Source of the DNA: Letharia columbiana
Taxonomy: Eukaryota; Ascomycota; Lecanoromycetes; Lecanorales; Parmeliaceae
Assembly: GCF_014066305.1 (NCBI RefSeq)
Contig: NW_023501039.1
Location: 744,001 to 808,000, forward strand
DNA length: 64,000 nt
Direction of reading: 5' to 3'
Shown here one piece after another: positions 1 to 12,970 of this stretch. Below the pieces are notes generated by a model. That model saw only the letters and a list, made by a program, of their open reading frames with translations, ran no database searches and was not told the origin of the DNA. Numbering within the stretch: position 1 is the first letter of the stretch; every line of letters starts with the position of its first letter. A program made the position numbers and the translations under genes.

Positions 1-3000
1 CCTGGAGAAAGCTCGTCCATTCCGAATATGTCTCTCTCTAATGGATCGCTGGGAAATTGGCGGGCTTGTGGTTCCACAGATCTTTTTACCAGCAATGGAA
101 AGTGTTTGGCAATACCAGAGATTAGCTCCATCTAAGGAAGCTTTAGAGGAGGTCTTGCGCAGCGCCAACGTTTTCTTTGATGCAATTGAAAGTAGCTTGA
201 TCTGGGCCGAGCTGACAAAGATTGTAATCGGAGCACTGAAGACCAAAGATCCTAAGCCTTCAGAAGTCGACTTGTTGAGCCCCAAGGATCGTCTAGATCT
301 TGTGCTGTTCGTCATTACAAATTTCAATATTCGGGAAGAAGAAATGCTGGCCATTCATATACCAATGGTCACCCTAGCTCTGATAATCAGCTTGCGACTT
401 CATTTTGAAGCACCTTCGAACACCTTCAAAGAAAGCGTATTCCCCGTAATCGAAATCGCGTTCGATATTGCGATCCACCTGTTCGATCTTATTCCAGCCA
501 AAATCGTTAAGAGCGGAGAAGAAAAAGAGCCTAAAGCCCGCAGTAATGGACGACAGAAAGATAGCAGCCCTCAAACTCTACAAGAGATTCAGGACTTTTA
601 TCACAATTTGCAAAGAGGCTCAGAGGATGCAACCCCACCCCTTGACAACACGAACGTAAGAGATCTGCTACTGCACAATGCCACTCAGGTTGTTGCCCAT
701 GGACTTGAAGTGCCCATCCAGGTAGCTTACCTGGAGAAGGCGGTAGCTTTTCTTGATAAGCTCCTACGCAAAGCACGAGTTTCCAGTCTGGAAGACGACG
801 AGGAGCCCGATAACGGGGCGCTGGTACCGGTAATGTCAAGTCTTTCAACGGCCTTAGATGCAGGTGTCGCCAAGAATGGAATTGAAATGTTGCCTTTTCC
901 TACTCTTGCAGTACTGGTCTCCACTCTCGAAATGATGAGCAATGCATCGCCTTCGAAGGCTTGGAATTCCAACCATCGCGTACGACAAATACTCCCAAAC
1001 CTTTTGACCGGCCTTTGGACGTACATATCTCCTGCTAGACCTAGACATAGCGTTGAGGCAGTCCGTTGTCTTTGGCGAGTTCACTCAGTATCGCCAGATG
1101 TACGACTTGTAGAGGGGTCAATTGCTACCCTCATGTTACAGGATGAGGATGGTCATAGAGCTCAGAACGTAAAGATTGAGGGTGCCCGTCGATTCGCTAC
1201 CGTGTGGGCTCATAGCGGCTCGACTGCAAGAATACCAACTGATCGTCGTCTGAACTCGGGACGTTCTCTGCACCAATCAGGCAAAAGAATCAAGGAGCCA
1301 ATTGTACTAGCGCAGCCGTTGCTACTTCTTCTTGACTCGCTCTTTGATCCAAAAACTGAACTGTTCATGTTCACTGTGAGCTGGTTGCAGTCGCTTTCAA
1401 GCATACAACTGTTAGTCTCCAGTACGTCTTCCGTGATAGAAGAAGAGCTTACAATTTCCTTATAGGATTATCGACTTTTTGATTGATCGCCTTGATGCTT
1501 CGCCATACTTAGCACATGAGAGATACTCAGCTGCACAAACCGATGAACAGGAAATATTGGACAAAACCGGTGCTTCGCTCGAAGTTGATGACTGCTTGTA
1601 TTATCTCCAGACTATTCTCAACATAACCAAGCATTCCACAGCAAACATTAGTGCGTCGCTCGCTGGGAAGTTGAGTGCCACGAATACAAACAGGGACAAG
1701 CACACCGAAGAAGCAGGAGTCTCCGGACCAGTCAAAGTCATCGTAGATATTGAGGAACCGGCCATGACTGTTCAGTCTTATTTGACCCAAGTATGTATGA
1801 GAATTCTGGAGGACCACCACCAGGAGCAACACGGTGGTGTCCGCCAGAGGATTTCGGTTCTACAGCAAACCTCGGCGTCTCTTCTGAAGCAATTGCTACT
1901 TGCTCCCTCTTCTACTATGCTAGTGGCGATGAACCTAGAGGAATCTCTGATTGGAATGCTATCGCGGGCCGTTGAGCAATCGGACAACATGCTTCAATTG
2001 CCATTGATGGATGTTATCTTAATCATCCTAAAAACGCGAATGACCAAAAATGATGCTCTGTTCACCCCTCATCGAAGACCCACCTCCCGGGACACCATTC
2101 GCAGTGCTTCTCAACTATCTGTCTCTACAGAGAAGAGTGATAAAGACAATATATCTGTTGAACCATTTATACAGACCTCAGCTCTGCTAGACTGTTTGAC
2201 ATTCGGCATCAGCTCCCCGAGTAATCATCAGATTCTTGAGCTATGGATACGGTTCTTAGACAATTGCTTACCCTTCTACAGCAGTAATGCATTTCAGGTT
2301 CTCATGCCCCTCGTCGACACTTTCAGTAGAAGCATTGAATCGGTCTTTCAAGATTTGCAAGCTGTGTTTGCCGGCACTTCACGCGGACCGCATGGTGCTG
2401 GTGAGCCGATCACTGTTCTCAATGCGCTCCTTGGCGGTCTCGAACAGGTTCTCGCAAGAGGCCATGATCAGCTACTGCAGGATGAGGGGCACTCGGTAGC
2501 TATCAAGAGTCCGGAGCAGGTACAAGGCTTCTTCGGCAATATGGTCTCAGGAGTATTTGCTTCCGAGGCGCAGAAGTCGAGGCCAACCACCGCTAACAAT
2601 CGTCTGACTGTCTTGCTCTGCTTCAAAGATGCAGTGAGGGTTTCCTTCAATATGTGGTCCTGGGGAGACAGTGGATTAGGAAGCTCGCCACGGAATGCCT
2701 CTGCATCGTTCAGCTACATGTCAATACGATTGAGAAATCGCACTCGCCGGATATTGGAGCACCTATTCGCAGCAGAGGCTTTAGAATGTTTGGAGACTCT
2801 TGTTGAGTTTTGGCACAAAGCAGAAGCAGAAGGCGGCATGGTCGAATCTAGCACTGTCTTCAATCTGCTGCATGCTTTGGAGGCATCAAGACCAAAGAAC
2901 ACAATCCCAGCTCTATTCAACGCAATGTATAGCCGGACCAACCCGAACGTGCTAGATCCCATACGGAAGTCAACTTTGACATCTGAGCTATCTGATATTA

Positions 3001-4549
3001 ACCTTGCTATATTCCTTGTAGCATACACAAGGTCAATGGAAGACGACGCACTGGATGAAATATGGACTGACTGTATGACCTTCTTGAGAGATGTTCTTGG
3101 CAATCCGCTGCCTCACAGGCAGACTTTGCCAATCTTACTAGAGTTCACCGCAATACTCGGCGAAAAGATTGACAATACCAACTTTGGAGAGCAACGCAAA
3201 ATGCGACGAGACATTGGAGTAAGTCGTTGAGCGACGGTGTTTCTGGAAAGGCATTGCTGATGTGCACACAGGATCTCTTCGTTCGCCTGCTTGCTGCTAC
3301 ATTCACAATCAAACCGCTGGCATTCTCCCAAGATTTACCCCTATCGACGAATGAAGAGAAAGGTCTCCATCACCCTTCAGACTTCCCTGAACCCCCAAGA
3401 CCTAATGAACCAGAAGACGTTGTCGCCATCATCGCTTCGATCTTGCCCAAGATTTCAAAGATTCTGGTTGATACAGACCGAATAACTGCAGCTACAACGA
3501 CGATATCTACGCAGGTACTTACGCCGACCTTCCGTTGGAAGACGTTCCCGCGAAACGTCACGGGAAGCCTACTTGATATAATGAGAACAATGTCGCGAAT
3601 TCCCGAGGCATCAAAATCTTGGAGAAAAGACGTTGCGGAAGCATTCAATGACCCAAGGTTTTTCCACACCAGCTCTTTGGACCTCGTCTGGAACGGTTGG
3701 GCGCCAATACTGCGACAGTGGACGCTCCTAGACAAAGAACGGATGCCAGAACTGCTGTCCCGTCTCTCATCTCCGACGTCGGCGGGTATAATGTTCGGTG
3801 TTGGAGCTTCTTCGGCCAGGCTAGAAGCGGACCGAAAGACACAGCTCAACCTTCGCAGGATAGCCACTCTGATGCTATCTGCCGACAACGATATGTTCGT
3901 CGTGAATCTGGGCGGCCTTCAGGAGAAGGTTGTCGATTTGATGACGGCCACGGCCGCTTCTTCGCCCTCATCAATAACGCGATCTGAGGTCTACATGGTT
4001 CTTCGGGTGCTCATTCTGAAGACCTCGCCAGTGCACTTGGCATCATTCTGGCCTATCGTCAACGCCGAATTATACGACGCGCTGTCGTCCTTATACCCTA
4101 CGGAGACCCATGACACATACAATACATCATGCGTGCTACAAGCGGCAAAGCTCCTGGACACTCTGTTGACCATAGCACCAGACGACTTTCAACTACGCGA
4201 ATGGCTTTTCGTCACCGACACCATAGACGCCGTATACAGGCCGTCAGACTGGCGGCCCGTTGCCCTTGTCGATGGATTGGCAGAGACTCTGGATTCCCGT
4301 GCAGGCGCGCCACACAGTGGCATCAACCCGCTCGCCGGCGCGCAACAGGGGTTGCGCAAGCCGTTACTTACAAGCGCAGTTGTGGGCGACGTCCCCATGG
4401 AAAGCATGGTCGATCGGGTTCTTCGCCCATTTCTTCGCCAGCTGTCTATCAACGCTTTTGAGAGCACTTACAGGATGGAGGCGCCGGACCGCCAGGCGTG
4501 TTGCGATGATCTTCTACATGACCTATTTGACGAAAGTACGCTGGTCTAG
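1..4549 (+). CDS. DOP1: DOP1/Dopey family protein, C-terminal ~1479 residues (5' end outside window)
   Basis: The reading frame is open from base 2, so the N-terminus lies upstream; the ATG at 41 is internal. Three exons fit: up to 1410, 1466-3218, and 3272-4549 with TAG at 4547-4549. The introns are 55 nt (GTTAGT...TATAG) and 53 nt (GTAAGT...ACAG), and both restore frame. The product is a long, helix-rich, leucine-rich protein without an obvious enzymatic motif. Stretches such as DLFVRLLAATFTIKPLAF and the C-terminal FLRQLSINAFESTYRMEAPD are those I associate with fungal Dop1. Family knowledge: Dop1 is a large peripheral protein of Golgi and endosomes that works with Mon2 and the flippase Neo1 in membrane traffic and cell polarity. 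Full-length fungal homologues are about 1700-1900 residues, so perhaps 300-400 are missing. It converges on VPS27. Confidence 0.85.
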
Positions 4550-4863
4550 GGTTCTCCAAAGGTGATGATGGCAAGGGGCGAATATCTTTTTCGGTGTGAA
4601 AGATGCACCTTCTGGGTTTAGGTGGCGTATAAAATCTTAGTGATGATACCCAAGAAACAGAAATTTGCGATTCATCTCAGAGTAGCATCGTGTGAAGGAC
4701 ACGGACACATTCCATTCATGTGCCGAGTTCTATCACTTCACCACTCATCCATTATGATCCTAAAAGCTATCCTGCCTACCCGCTTGTTGCAGCGCTATCG
4801 CACATACATTTCGCATCAGCCAAACATATTCAAATACACCAAATCATCCAGAGAACGGTACGG
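4550..4863. other. 3' intergenic gap between convergent DOP1 and VPS27
   Basis: This 314-base gap lies between two stop codons facing each other, so it should hold both 3' UTRs. I see no coding sequence or repeat in it. Confidence 0.6.
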
Positions 4864-7150
4864 TCAAAGTTCTATCAGCTGTTCCTCCACTTGCTTTGGT
4901 TGCGGTTGATGGGTCGGAGCTGCAGGGAAAGAATCTGGCGTATATGCATTCATCGATGGGTAAGGTGCGTTGTTTCTTTGCGATGGCTGCACGGCGGGAG
5001 TTTGCTGTTGTTGCCAGTACGGTTGTTGTTGTGGCTGAAGTGGTGGAAGGGCATGCTGTTGAGGTGGATAGGTTTGCTGTTGTTGGGCCAAACTTGGGTG
5101 ACTCTGTTCTGGAGATGGTGCCGAGGCGTAATTGCTGCGGTTCGCTTGCTGTTGTGGATACGACTGAGAAGGTGAGATCTGCGGTTGGCTTTGGTTGTAA
5201 TATGCTGCGGCTGGATCTTCCGTGGTAGGCGTTTGAGGAGGCGGTTCCATTGGTGATGGTTGGTACTGTTGGTGGTTTTGAGGCTGACTAGGAGGGTAGT
5301 AGGAGGGCTCCTGCATCTGATTTGGCGAGCGTGAGTAGCCTTGTAGGCTGGACGCTCGTTGAGGTGCTTGGGCGTTGTGCTGCAAGCGTTGATCGTAACT
5401 AGATGATGTATTCGAAGGTGCCCTGTCACGTTGTGTATATTGCGACTGAGGCGGAGGGTAGTTGCTGTACTGCGGTTGCGGAGGAGCATATGTATCGATC
5501 TGTGGTGGCGCGCCGTTCATGTTGTAGTAGCTCTCTGCTCCACCCTGGCCACTTGGCGCTTCTGTAGGTATCGTAGGATACATTGATTGTGCTGCATGTG
5601 ATCTGACCCCATAGCCTCCTAGACTATGCTGGCTGTAAGTGTTCGAGAGACGGTCTTCCAACATTCGGTCATAGTACCGAACAACAGTGGCTAGCTTAGA
5701 GTGCAGATCGAGGAGAGTATCTGAGTACGTCAGTGGGGGTTGCTTTGTCCAGATTCCGGCACTCACCGTGTTTACTCATGGTCTCCCCGTATGATCTCGC
5801 AAGCTTTGGCCTCAAAGCTCCGATGCCTTCGTATAACTCCTGGATTTGAGGCTCTCTTAAGACCGTACCGGGTGGTTGATGCTGCAAACGATCGACAAGG
5901 GTGGAAAAGAGATTAATGTTTTCGGCTTCAACCGGAGTCAGCTCATATTTATTGTTTGGCATTACCACGTCCATATTTGCAGTTGATGTGTTACTTGAGG
6001 CCTGCTTCTTCAAATTGGCAGCGTGCCTTTTCTTTTGCTCCTCCATCTCTTTGATTGACGCTGCAATCGCGGCTTTCAAATCAGGATCTTCCTCCTCTTC
6101 TGGGGGCTTCGCAGTCTTTGAGGGTCCGTCGGTTATTGGAGACTTTCGTTGCACTTGCAATTGAGATTGGGGGACGTATCCAGCGCCAGAGTGTCCTTTG
6201 ACTTCCTCAAGGCTCATCTGTAGCGCTCTCTTCAGATCATCATCAAATCCTTCATCGACGCGGGCATCACGGGGCTGCATCGGACTACGGTGTCTTATTA
6301 TGCTTGCGTTCCCTTTCGCAAGTGATCGTTCTGGAAGAGGCCCGGTGCGAGACTTGTCAGTCAACTTGGCGTAGCATCCGTCGTCGACCCTCACAGCTTG
6401 CATGATTCCCAGATGGGGCAATGGTATCGTTTTGGTAGAGCATTGAGCATCGAAAACGTTCCCACAGTTCCGGCAATGATGCTTTCGATTCGTGAAGCTG
6501 AATGCTGTTCGACAGCGCATGCAGACGTCCGAGTCTATCCACTCAGGTGGCTGTTTCGCGAATCAGCTTTTCACTATGACTCTTAACACAGCATCACTTA
6601 CAGCGCTGCTGTCGAGCATACTGCTGGACATTTCGACCTTTGGAGGAAACCGAAAGCCTTCTCTGTGGAGTGTCCTATAAGTTTCTCCTATGTAGGATGC
6701 ATCGCTCCGGCCTTCTGTACCACTCGCCCAGACCTGTAAAAGTTCTAGGATCTTGGTCTTTACGTCGTCGTTAGGTGCAGCACTACCATATGCTTTTAAT
6801 AAGGACGTCAGATTGTCCATAAATTCTCTAGAGGCAATCTCTGCCAAAAAGTGCGATCCTCCATTCTTGACACATGTGTCCGTAAGCTGCAAATTCTGTC
6901 AGTTCCACACGAGAACAGCTTAAAAATCTCGATTTGTTGGGAAGCCTACCTTCAAGGTGGCCAACTGAACATTCGGATTCTTGTGCCCTATTCGTCGCTT
7001 CAGCGATCTCATAGCCTCCTTTGGCTGAACACTCTTTGAGCGAATAATGTCGGAGACCTCTAAATTCAAAGCAATGTCCTCCAAACTGGAAGAAGTCGCC
7101 TTTTCGATCTGCTCATCGAGGGCGGAGTTGGATGCAAACCAGCTCGCCAT
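4864..7150 (-). CDS. VPS27: Vps27, ESCRT-0 subunit (VHS-FYVE-UIM-GAT, 708 aa)
   Basis: Four exons on the minus strand fit: 7150-6950, 6886-6602, 6550-5767 and 5720-4864, with introns of 63, 51 and 46 nt, giving 708 residues. The start [20 protein letters not shown] is the usual Vps27 N-terminus, although the frame is open further upstream. Domains in order: VHS (about 1-150); FYVE zinc finger (about 163-225) with WxxD and the RKHHCRNCG motif that binds PI3P; two ubiquitin-interacting motifs near 265-283 and 317-335; a GAT/core helical region (about 375-470) spanning the last intron; a long Gln/Pro/Tyr-rich tail; and a terminal LIEL clathrin box. Family role: it recruits ubiquitinated cargo, clathrin and ESCRT-I to endosomes for multivesicular body sorting. 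It is divergent from a deubiquitinase that acts late in the same pathway. Confidence 0.95.
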
Positions 7151-7727
7151 GGTGCTGTGAATGTCCCAAGCTAAATATAAAAGGCCGGTGGCTCTGGATG
7201 AATGTTTACAGTCCTCTGTTGTAGCGACCTTCTGTTGTGCTTCGGGAAAGATGATGCTTGAGGTTGGACGAGTGGACAAGCTGTCTAGGATGTCAGGTAA
7301 ATGGTCCAGGCTGTCGTTGAATCGACCGAGACTCTCAAGTCTCAAAAAGGCTCGGCATGACGGAGCTTTCGGGGCAGATTTTAGCGCCCGCTGCGGGTAA
7401 ATTCGAGGTGATAGTGATGCCTCGTGAAAGATGGTCCAGTTCGCTGACAATGGATGCAACAACTCTCATATTGATGCCTATTCTACAAGCACCGACACCG
7501 ACGAACCACTCCAAGCAATACATTACCGAGGAACCACAGTGCTTTGAAATTCCAATGTTCTAGCGGGCAGTGACGTCCATGAAGCAGGCAGACTCACCAC
7601 CCTCATCATATTGCCATTCGCTTTCAACCACTCTCCGCCTTCATCTGCGGGGACCGCTATGGATACAGGCCTTAAGTGTCTGGACCTCCGGTGATCCTGA
7701 ATACGGGCGAGGTATTGACTATCTACT
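7151..7727. promoter_or_regulatory. Shared divergent promoter region of VPS27 and the DOA4-type deubiquitinase
   Basis: About 577 bases separate the two start codons. Frames open here, including one continuing upstream of VPS27, show no recognisable protein. I infer 5' UTRs and a bidirectional promoter. No specific regulatory motif could be assigned. Confidence 0.5.
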
Positions 7728-10700
7728 ATGACCATCAAAGACCCTCCCATCGGTCGTGTCTTTCCACAATTCAATGCGCATGTGGCGTTGAATCGACAGA
7801 GCGCTGTCTATCCAAGTTCACCAAGCTGGACTGATAGTCAACGCACCAACTCCACTATGAACGTCATTGGTCCATCCAACGCCCGGTTTTCACATATCAA
7901 GGATCTACAGGGGAAGGCGAACGCTTCCGTCCGGAATATTGACCCTCGCATGCCAGTACGTCAACCCTACAATGACCTATCCATCTTTCTGAGTATTCAT
8001 CCCTTTGCTTGAGCCTTTACTTATATAAACTAGCTTCGCTCCCTGTTGAGCCTTGCGCAGCAATCTACAGGCCAGGTCGGGACGGATGTTAGCTTCAAGC
8101 GGCCTGATAGGGCATATGTGGAATACCTCGTTAGCTCAGAACTGCTACTCAACATCATACCAAAGCACAAAGACTTTCCCACTGCGAATAGTGGCAGAGG
8201 AGATTGGCAACAGATATACAAATCCTTGCGGAAGGTCAGTGAGGAGACCCTTTAATCATGCCTTTATTCATGAGCGAACTAACCTCCGAGAGACTGCGAG
8301 TCACGGACAGAAATGCTGACTATGCTTGCAGCAAAATGCGACGCAGCATGAAATGTTGAAGCAGATATATAACGTAATTGTCCATGACAATACTAAGAGC
8401 GGTGTGAGACCGTCAGATCAATATTCGTCGTCGCGTCGTTCGTCAACGTATTCCGAGACAGGCCAACTCTCCAATGGCTATCAACGACCTCTTTCAATGC
8501 CGGACACCTCAAATACGAGTAATAGAGCGACGGATGAGCTGTTCCTGCCATCATCGCAAACAACGCCTCAAATCTCTGGGCCGTATCAACCCCAGCCACA
8601 GACGGCATCAACACAGCAAAGGGACCGGCCAATCGTGCGTCCCAAGCCTTTGGGACTTCAAGCCGGATCAAACTCTCGTGGTGTATCTCCTCGCCCTACC
8701 TCTGACGATGCTCTTGCCGAGCGCTTTTCCCAACTCAGAGTACAGAGAAAGGATGTGCCAGCAGGGCCTGCGGAAGGACGGCGCAGCGTATCACAAAACG
8801 GCTTTGTCGAGATACCTTCTCCTACTGAATATACGCCGTCATCTTCTGAGGACTCGTCTTCCCTTGCCTATATTCCTCTACAGTCCGGAGGGCCACCTGC
8901 ACCTGGAAAGCCTTCCGGGCCGCGTGACATGCAACTACCCACATTTCCTCCACCTCCAAAATTTCCTCCACCACCTCCAAAGATACCTCTGAGCCTCGAA
9001 ACTGAGACTCAATTACCAAGAGCACCGAGCCCTGCCTATAATCCTTCCAAAAGCGTCGTCAAGAATAACATGCCCACATTCAATTCACACTCTCCGCAGT
9101 CTGGCAAACGCCTTTCTGGGCAGTTTTCGTCAGCGACTGTTTATTCTCAATCTACGAGATCGAGCGCGAGCTTTGAAGGGGTCCCACTTGCGCAGACCCT
9201 GTCTGCAGAGGTGCGTTACAAACCGACAGTCTCGGCACCTGAGCTTTATGAGCGTCTCCAGATTTCCAGTATTCTTCTGATTGATATTCGGGGTCGTGAA
9301 GATTTTGACCAAGGCCACATTTTTGCTAAATCAATCATGTGCGTCGAGCCTTTGGGTCTAAAAGCAGGGCTTTCGGCCGAAGAGTTAGAAGAACGACTGG
9401 TAGTATCGCCTGAAGTTGAGTTGTCTCTTTTTGAGCGGAGAGACGAATTCGATCTAGTTGTCTACTATGATCGAAAGACCTCTTCGACTGGGTTTCTTGC
9501 TGGCCCTCCCACCGGGACTGAGGCTGATGCATTGAGAGCTCTTCATGATACACTGTACGAATTCAATGCATACAAGCCGCTACGCAGACCACCCCTAATG
9601 CTGAAAGGGGGCCTTGTTGCCTGGGCTGAGCTTGTGGGCCCTCAAGCTCTTGTTAGTTCGAACACTGCTGCTTTGGTTGGATCTCGAACGGTGTCAAGAA
9701 AACCAGGAAGGCCAATAGGGCGCGTGCCCATGGCGAGTGCGAACTCGAGCTTAGAGGTGCGAAAGCGTAGACTTAGAGATCAGAAGCCACTCAACCCCGA
9801 TGAAGAGAAGTCGTGGCTCGAGACAGCATCGAGAGAGGAGGTCGACCCAGCAGACTATCGACACGCCCAAAGCGATGGAGATACAGATTCGAATAGCGAC
9901 GAGCCCATGTCACCGTTCATTCATACTTATGAGGATTTCTTAAGAAGGTTCCCCGAAGTCTCAGCAGAGCAGCAGTCAATGATGGTCTCATTGCCCCCAC
10001 CGCCACCACGATCACGACAACCAATGCCGCCGCCTCCACCACGATCATTACCTACTGTACCGTCACGGCCAGCTCCTGCAGTTCCACGGCCCAGCTACAG
10101 TGGTGTATCAGAACGAGAATCAACACAATTCTCTCCCGCTTCCCGACACTCTTCATCTAGACAACATCCGCTATACACGTCGAGATCGATCTCTCATTAC
10201 CTAAAACTCCCAAGGACTGGCCTCATCAACTTTAGTGTGACCTGCTACATGAATGCCACCATTCAGTGCCTTCTAGCCACCATACCCCTCTCGCATTATT
10301 TCCTAGACAACAAATGGAAGGATCAAACTCAGAAGAACTGGAAAGGCTCTAACGGTATCATGCCAGGCATCTACGCAAATCTCATTCGTAGCCTCTGGAA
10401 GGATGACGTCCAAGCTATTCGTCCAAGCTCCTTGCGTAGCTTCTGTGCTCGACTCAACAAGGAATGGGGTGTGGACCGCCAGCAGGACGCCAAGGAATTT
10501 TTTGATTTCCTAGTTGACTGCTTGCACGAAGATCTCAATGAGAATTGGAACCGTACTCCCTTGCGACCCCTTACTTTGAGAGAAGAGATGGACCGCGAGC
10601 GTATGCCTATTCAGACAGTCTCGAAGATAGAGTGGAACCGCTACACGCACCGCGAGAAATCCTGGATCTCCGACCTCTTCGCGGGCCAGCACGCTTCGCG

Positions 10701-11334
10701 GCTCCGTTGTACGACTTGTCAGAGTACCTCCACCACCTACGAGGCCTTCTATAGCATTAGTGTTGAGATCCCACGCTCCTCCGGTAGACGACCCTGGGAT
10801 ATTCACGATTGTTTGCGCAGCTACTGCCAAGAAGAGAGGCTCAGTGGGGACGAAGTGTGGAAGTGCCCACATTGCAAATGTGAGAGGGAGGCGACGAAGC
10901 AGATTACCATCACGAGAGCGCCGCAATTCCTGGTGGTGCACTTCAAGCGCTTCGAGATGCAAAAGGGTCAGAGTGCGAAAAAGGTGCACACGCCCATTGG
11001 CTTTCCACTGTTTGGCCTGAACATGGAACCCTACATGATTCCTCAAGCCTCCAAAGAAGCTCATGAGTATTCAAGGATGGATGAGCCCATTAGAGATGCA
11101 GCAACAACGCCACCTTACCTTTACGATGCTTACGCTGTCATGAGACACATCGGCACTTCGGGAAACGGTGGTCACTATATATCGCTCGTCAGAGACGCCG
11201 CGAGAGGGAATATTTGGCGCAAGTTCGACGATGAAAGGGTTACCGATTTTGATCCCAACAAGCTAAAGCCAGATCACAGGCTTCAGAATGAGCAGGCGTA
11301 TTTGGTTTTCTATGGGAGAGCTGTCGCACGATGA
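7728..11334 (+). CDS. DOA4: Ubiquitin C-terminal hydrolase with rhodanese domain, Doa4/USP8 type (1143 aa)
   Basis: Three exons fit: 7728-7955, 8034-8234 and 8332-11334 (TGA), with introns of 78 and 97 nt. I chose the ATG at 7728 because the IGRVFPQFNA-like start resembles fungal homologues; the in-frame ATG at 7857 would give 1100 residues. Domains: an N-terminal MIT/USP8-dimerisation-like helical region (about 55-170); proline-rich stretches near 347 and 698; a rhodanese-like domain (about 435-583) whose expected cysteine loop reads YYDRKTSS, so it is probably not a sulfurtransferase; and a USP catalytic domain from about 770 to the end. The Cys box is NFSVTCYMN with Cys781, two CxxC zinc pairs follow (CTTC, CPHC), and the His box GNGGHYISLV has His1091. 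Family role: ubiquitin is removed from endosomal cargo before it enters multivesicular bodies, which keeps free ubiquitin available. The Doa4 name is by architecture; a closer Ubp5-type paralogue is possible. Confidence 0.88.
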
Positions 11335-11535
11335 TGTTCGATATGGTTTGGGCTGAGTTACGATAGGAGTTGCGAGAGTTTTGGAAGAAAACTCGGGAAG
11401 GCTCTCGAAAACGGATTCTGCATTGGGATGGCATTTGGGCCGCAGAGCCCTTTTTTTGTAGCATTTAAGCGTCTCATGACTGACGAGAACCAATCTTGAG
11501 CTCATTCAATGGCAGATGCTCTTGTCTTTCGTTCT

Positions 11536-12650
11536 CTACCGCCTCCCACCACCAATCTCCTTGCCCGCCCGGTAACTCGTCACCTTCTCCCACTCCACCT
11601 TCTGCCTCGTAACGGGCAACTGCCTCCTGAGACTCTTAAACTCCCCCTCACTCAACCTGCCAAACCGCCGGTTCAGTTCCTCCTGCCACCCCTTCTCGAC
11701 CTTCGCGATCGTCTTCATGATCTCGCCCGCCGACGCAGCCACCGTGCTAGGCGGAAGCGTCTTGGTCGTGAGCAAGCGCACGTTCCCGTCTTCGTAGTAG
11801 TGGACGTCGCACCTGAGGGTGCCGGTCAGCGCGGCGGTGGCCGGGTGGTAGAGGTAGCTCGTCCGGAGGCGGCCGTTCCAGAAGTTGGAGGGGGAGTACT
11901 TGTTCGAGACGAGGAGGACGGCGAGGGAGGCGGTGGGGGCGGGGAAGACGGCGTGGGTGGAGGACGGGTAGTGTTCGTGGGCGTGGGTGGCGAGGGTTTT
12001 GGCGAGGGAGGTCCTGCGCAAGGAAAGGGGGTGGGGGTTAGTGTTTGGGGTAGATGTGATACTTGTAGCGTGGGCGTGGACGTACATGAGGTCTGTATGT
12101 TCCGACTCGACAGCGTAAGATTGCACGTCCGACGCTTTCTACCCTTTCGGTCAACTCTCCCCTCTGCCAGGGCTATTCCTATACGGCACGCTCGTACCTG
12201 CGTGATAGGATCGAACGCGAACGAGCTCCGGCTCTCGACATCGTAGTATCGCCCGTCTCCGAGCGAGTTGTACGAGCTGATCAGGACCTGAAATTTCCCA
12301 CCAATCAGACTCCGCTTGTTCTTCCAACGCGGTTGTAGGACTGTCTGACATTCTTCCCACTACCGGGCAGCTTGACGCTGGTCAGTTGCTCCTCGTTGTA
12401 CTTCTGGAACGCTGGGCGAGCCTTCTCGAGCAGGGTCGAGTCGTCTTCCGTCAGGGTTTTGATGTCTGGACGGTGTGAGCGGGGGAAACGCAACGTTCGG
12501 ACGCAGGGTCATGGTGTACCGTTTACGACGTCTGCTAGCTGAGGAAGTATGTCAGATAGCGTCGACGGAGGACTCAGGCTAAGGGCATACCTCTCCTGGC
12601 GGGGCGCCTTCGATGAACGCGGAGATCGCTGAGACGTTGTTTGAGGCCAT
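11536..12650 (-). CDS. CAP1: F-actin capping protein alpha subunit (271 aa, six exons)
   Basis: Six exons on the minus strand join in frame: 12650-12591, 12538-12520 (a 19-nt micro-exon), 12465-12350, 12287-12198, 12138-12086 and 12013-11536. Introns are 52, 54, 62, 59 and 72 nt. The 271-residue product matches the usual length of the family. Recognisable stretches are DIKTLTEDDSTLLEKARPAF, VKLPGSGKNVLISSYN and the C-terminal RQKVEWEKVTSYRAGKEIGG region. Family role: the alpha/beta heterodimer caps barbed ends of actin filaments and limits growth in cortical patches and septation rings. The C-terminal tentacle contacts actin. It converges with the deubiquitinase 201 bases away. Confidence 0.92.
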
Positions 12651-12970
12651 CGTCAGCCTGGAGATTTATTTGGATTGTTGTTGTTTATGCCGCATGGGTG
12701 AATTAGAGGCGGGTTGAAAAGGGAATGTGGTTGTTGAGCGCATGTGCTGTTTGGGGCAGGATCAAAACATTTACGGACTACCAAACGACGAGATGATTTA
12801 TTGCTACAAAGTTTGGTGATAGCCACATCGCAGCAGTGCCATAATTCTAGAACGGTTTTTGGATCATTGATGCAAATAGAATTGTATTGCATGCTCCAAA
12901 AAAAAGGAGTCGCCGATGGGGTATCTAGTAATGATATAAAAGCAAATGGCCGCCATGCACCGTCTACCGG
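12651..12970. other. Gap between capping protein alpha start and the 3' end of the next minus-strand gene
   Basis: These 320 bases must hold the capping protein promoter and the 3' UTR of the Ser/Pro-rich gene, since both lie on the minus strand. I see no coding sequence here. Confidence 0.5.

Noticed and set aside
4950..5489. Minus-strand 179-codon frame rich in His, Asn and Arg
   Set aside because: An alternative frame of the repetitive CAG-rich Vps27 tail.
11509..12246. 245-codon plus-strand frame
   Set aside because: It is the GC-rich antisense shadow of capping protein alpha exons.
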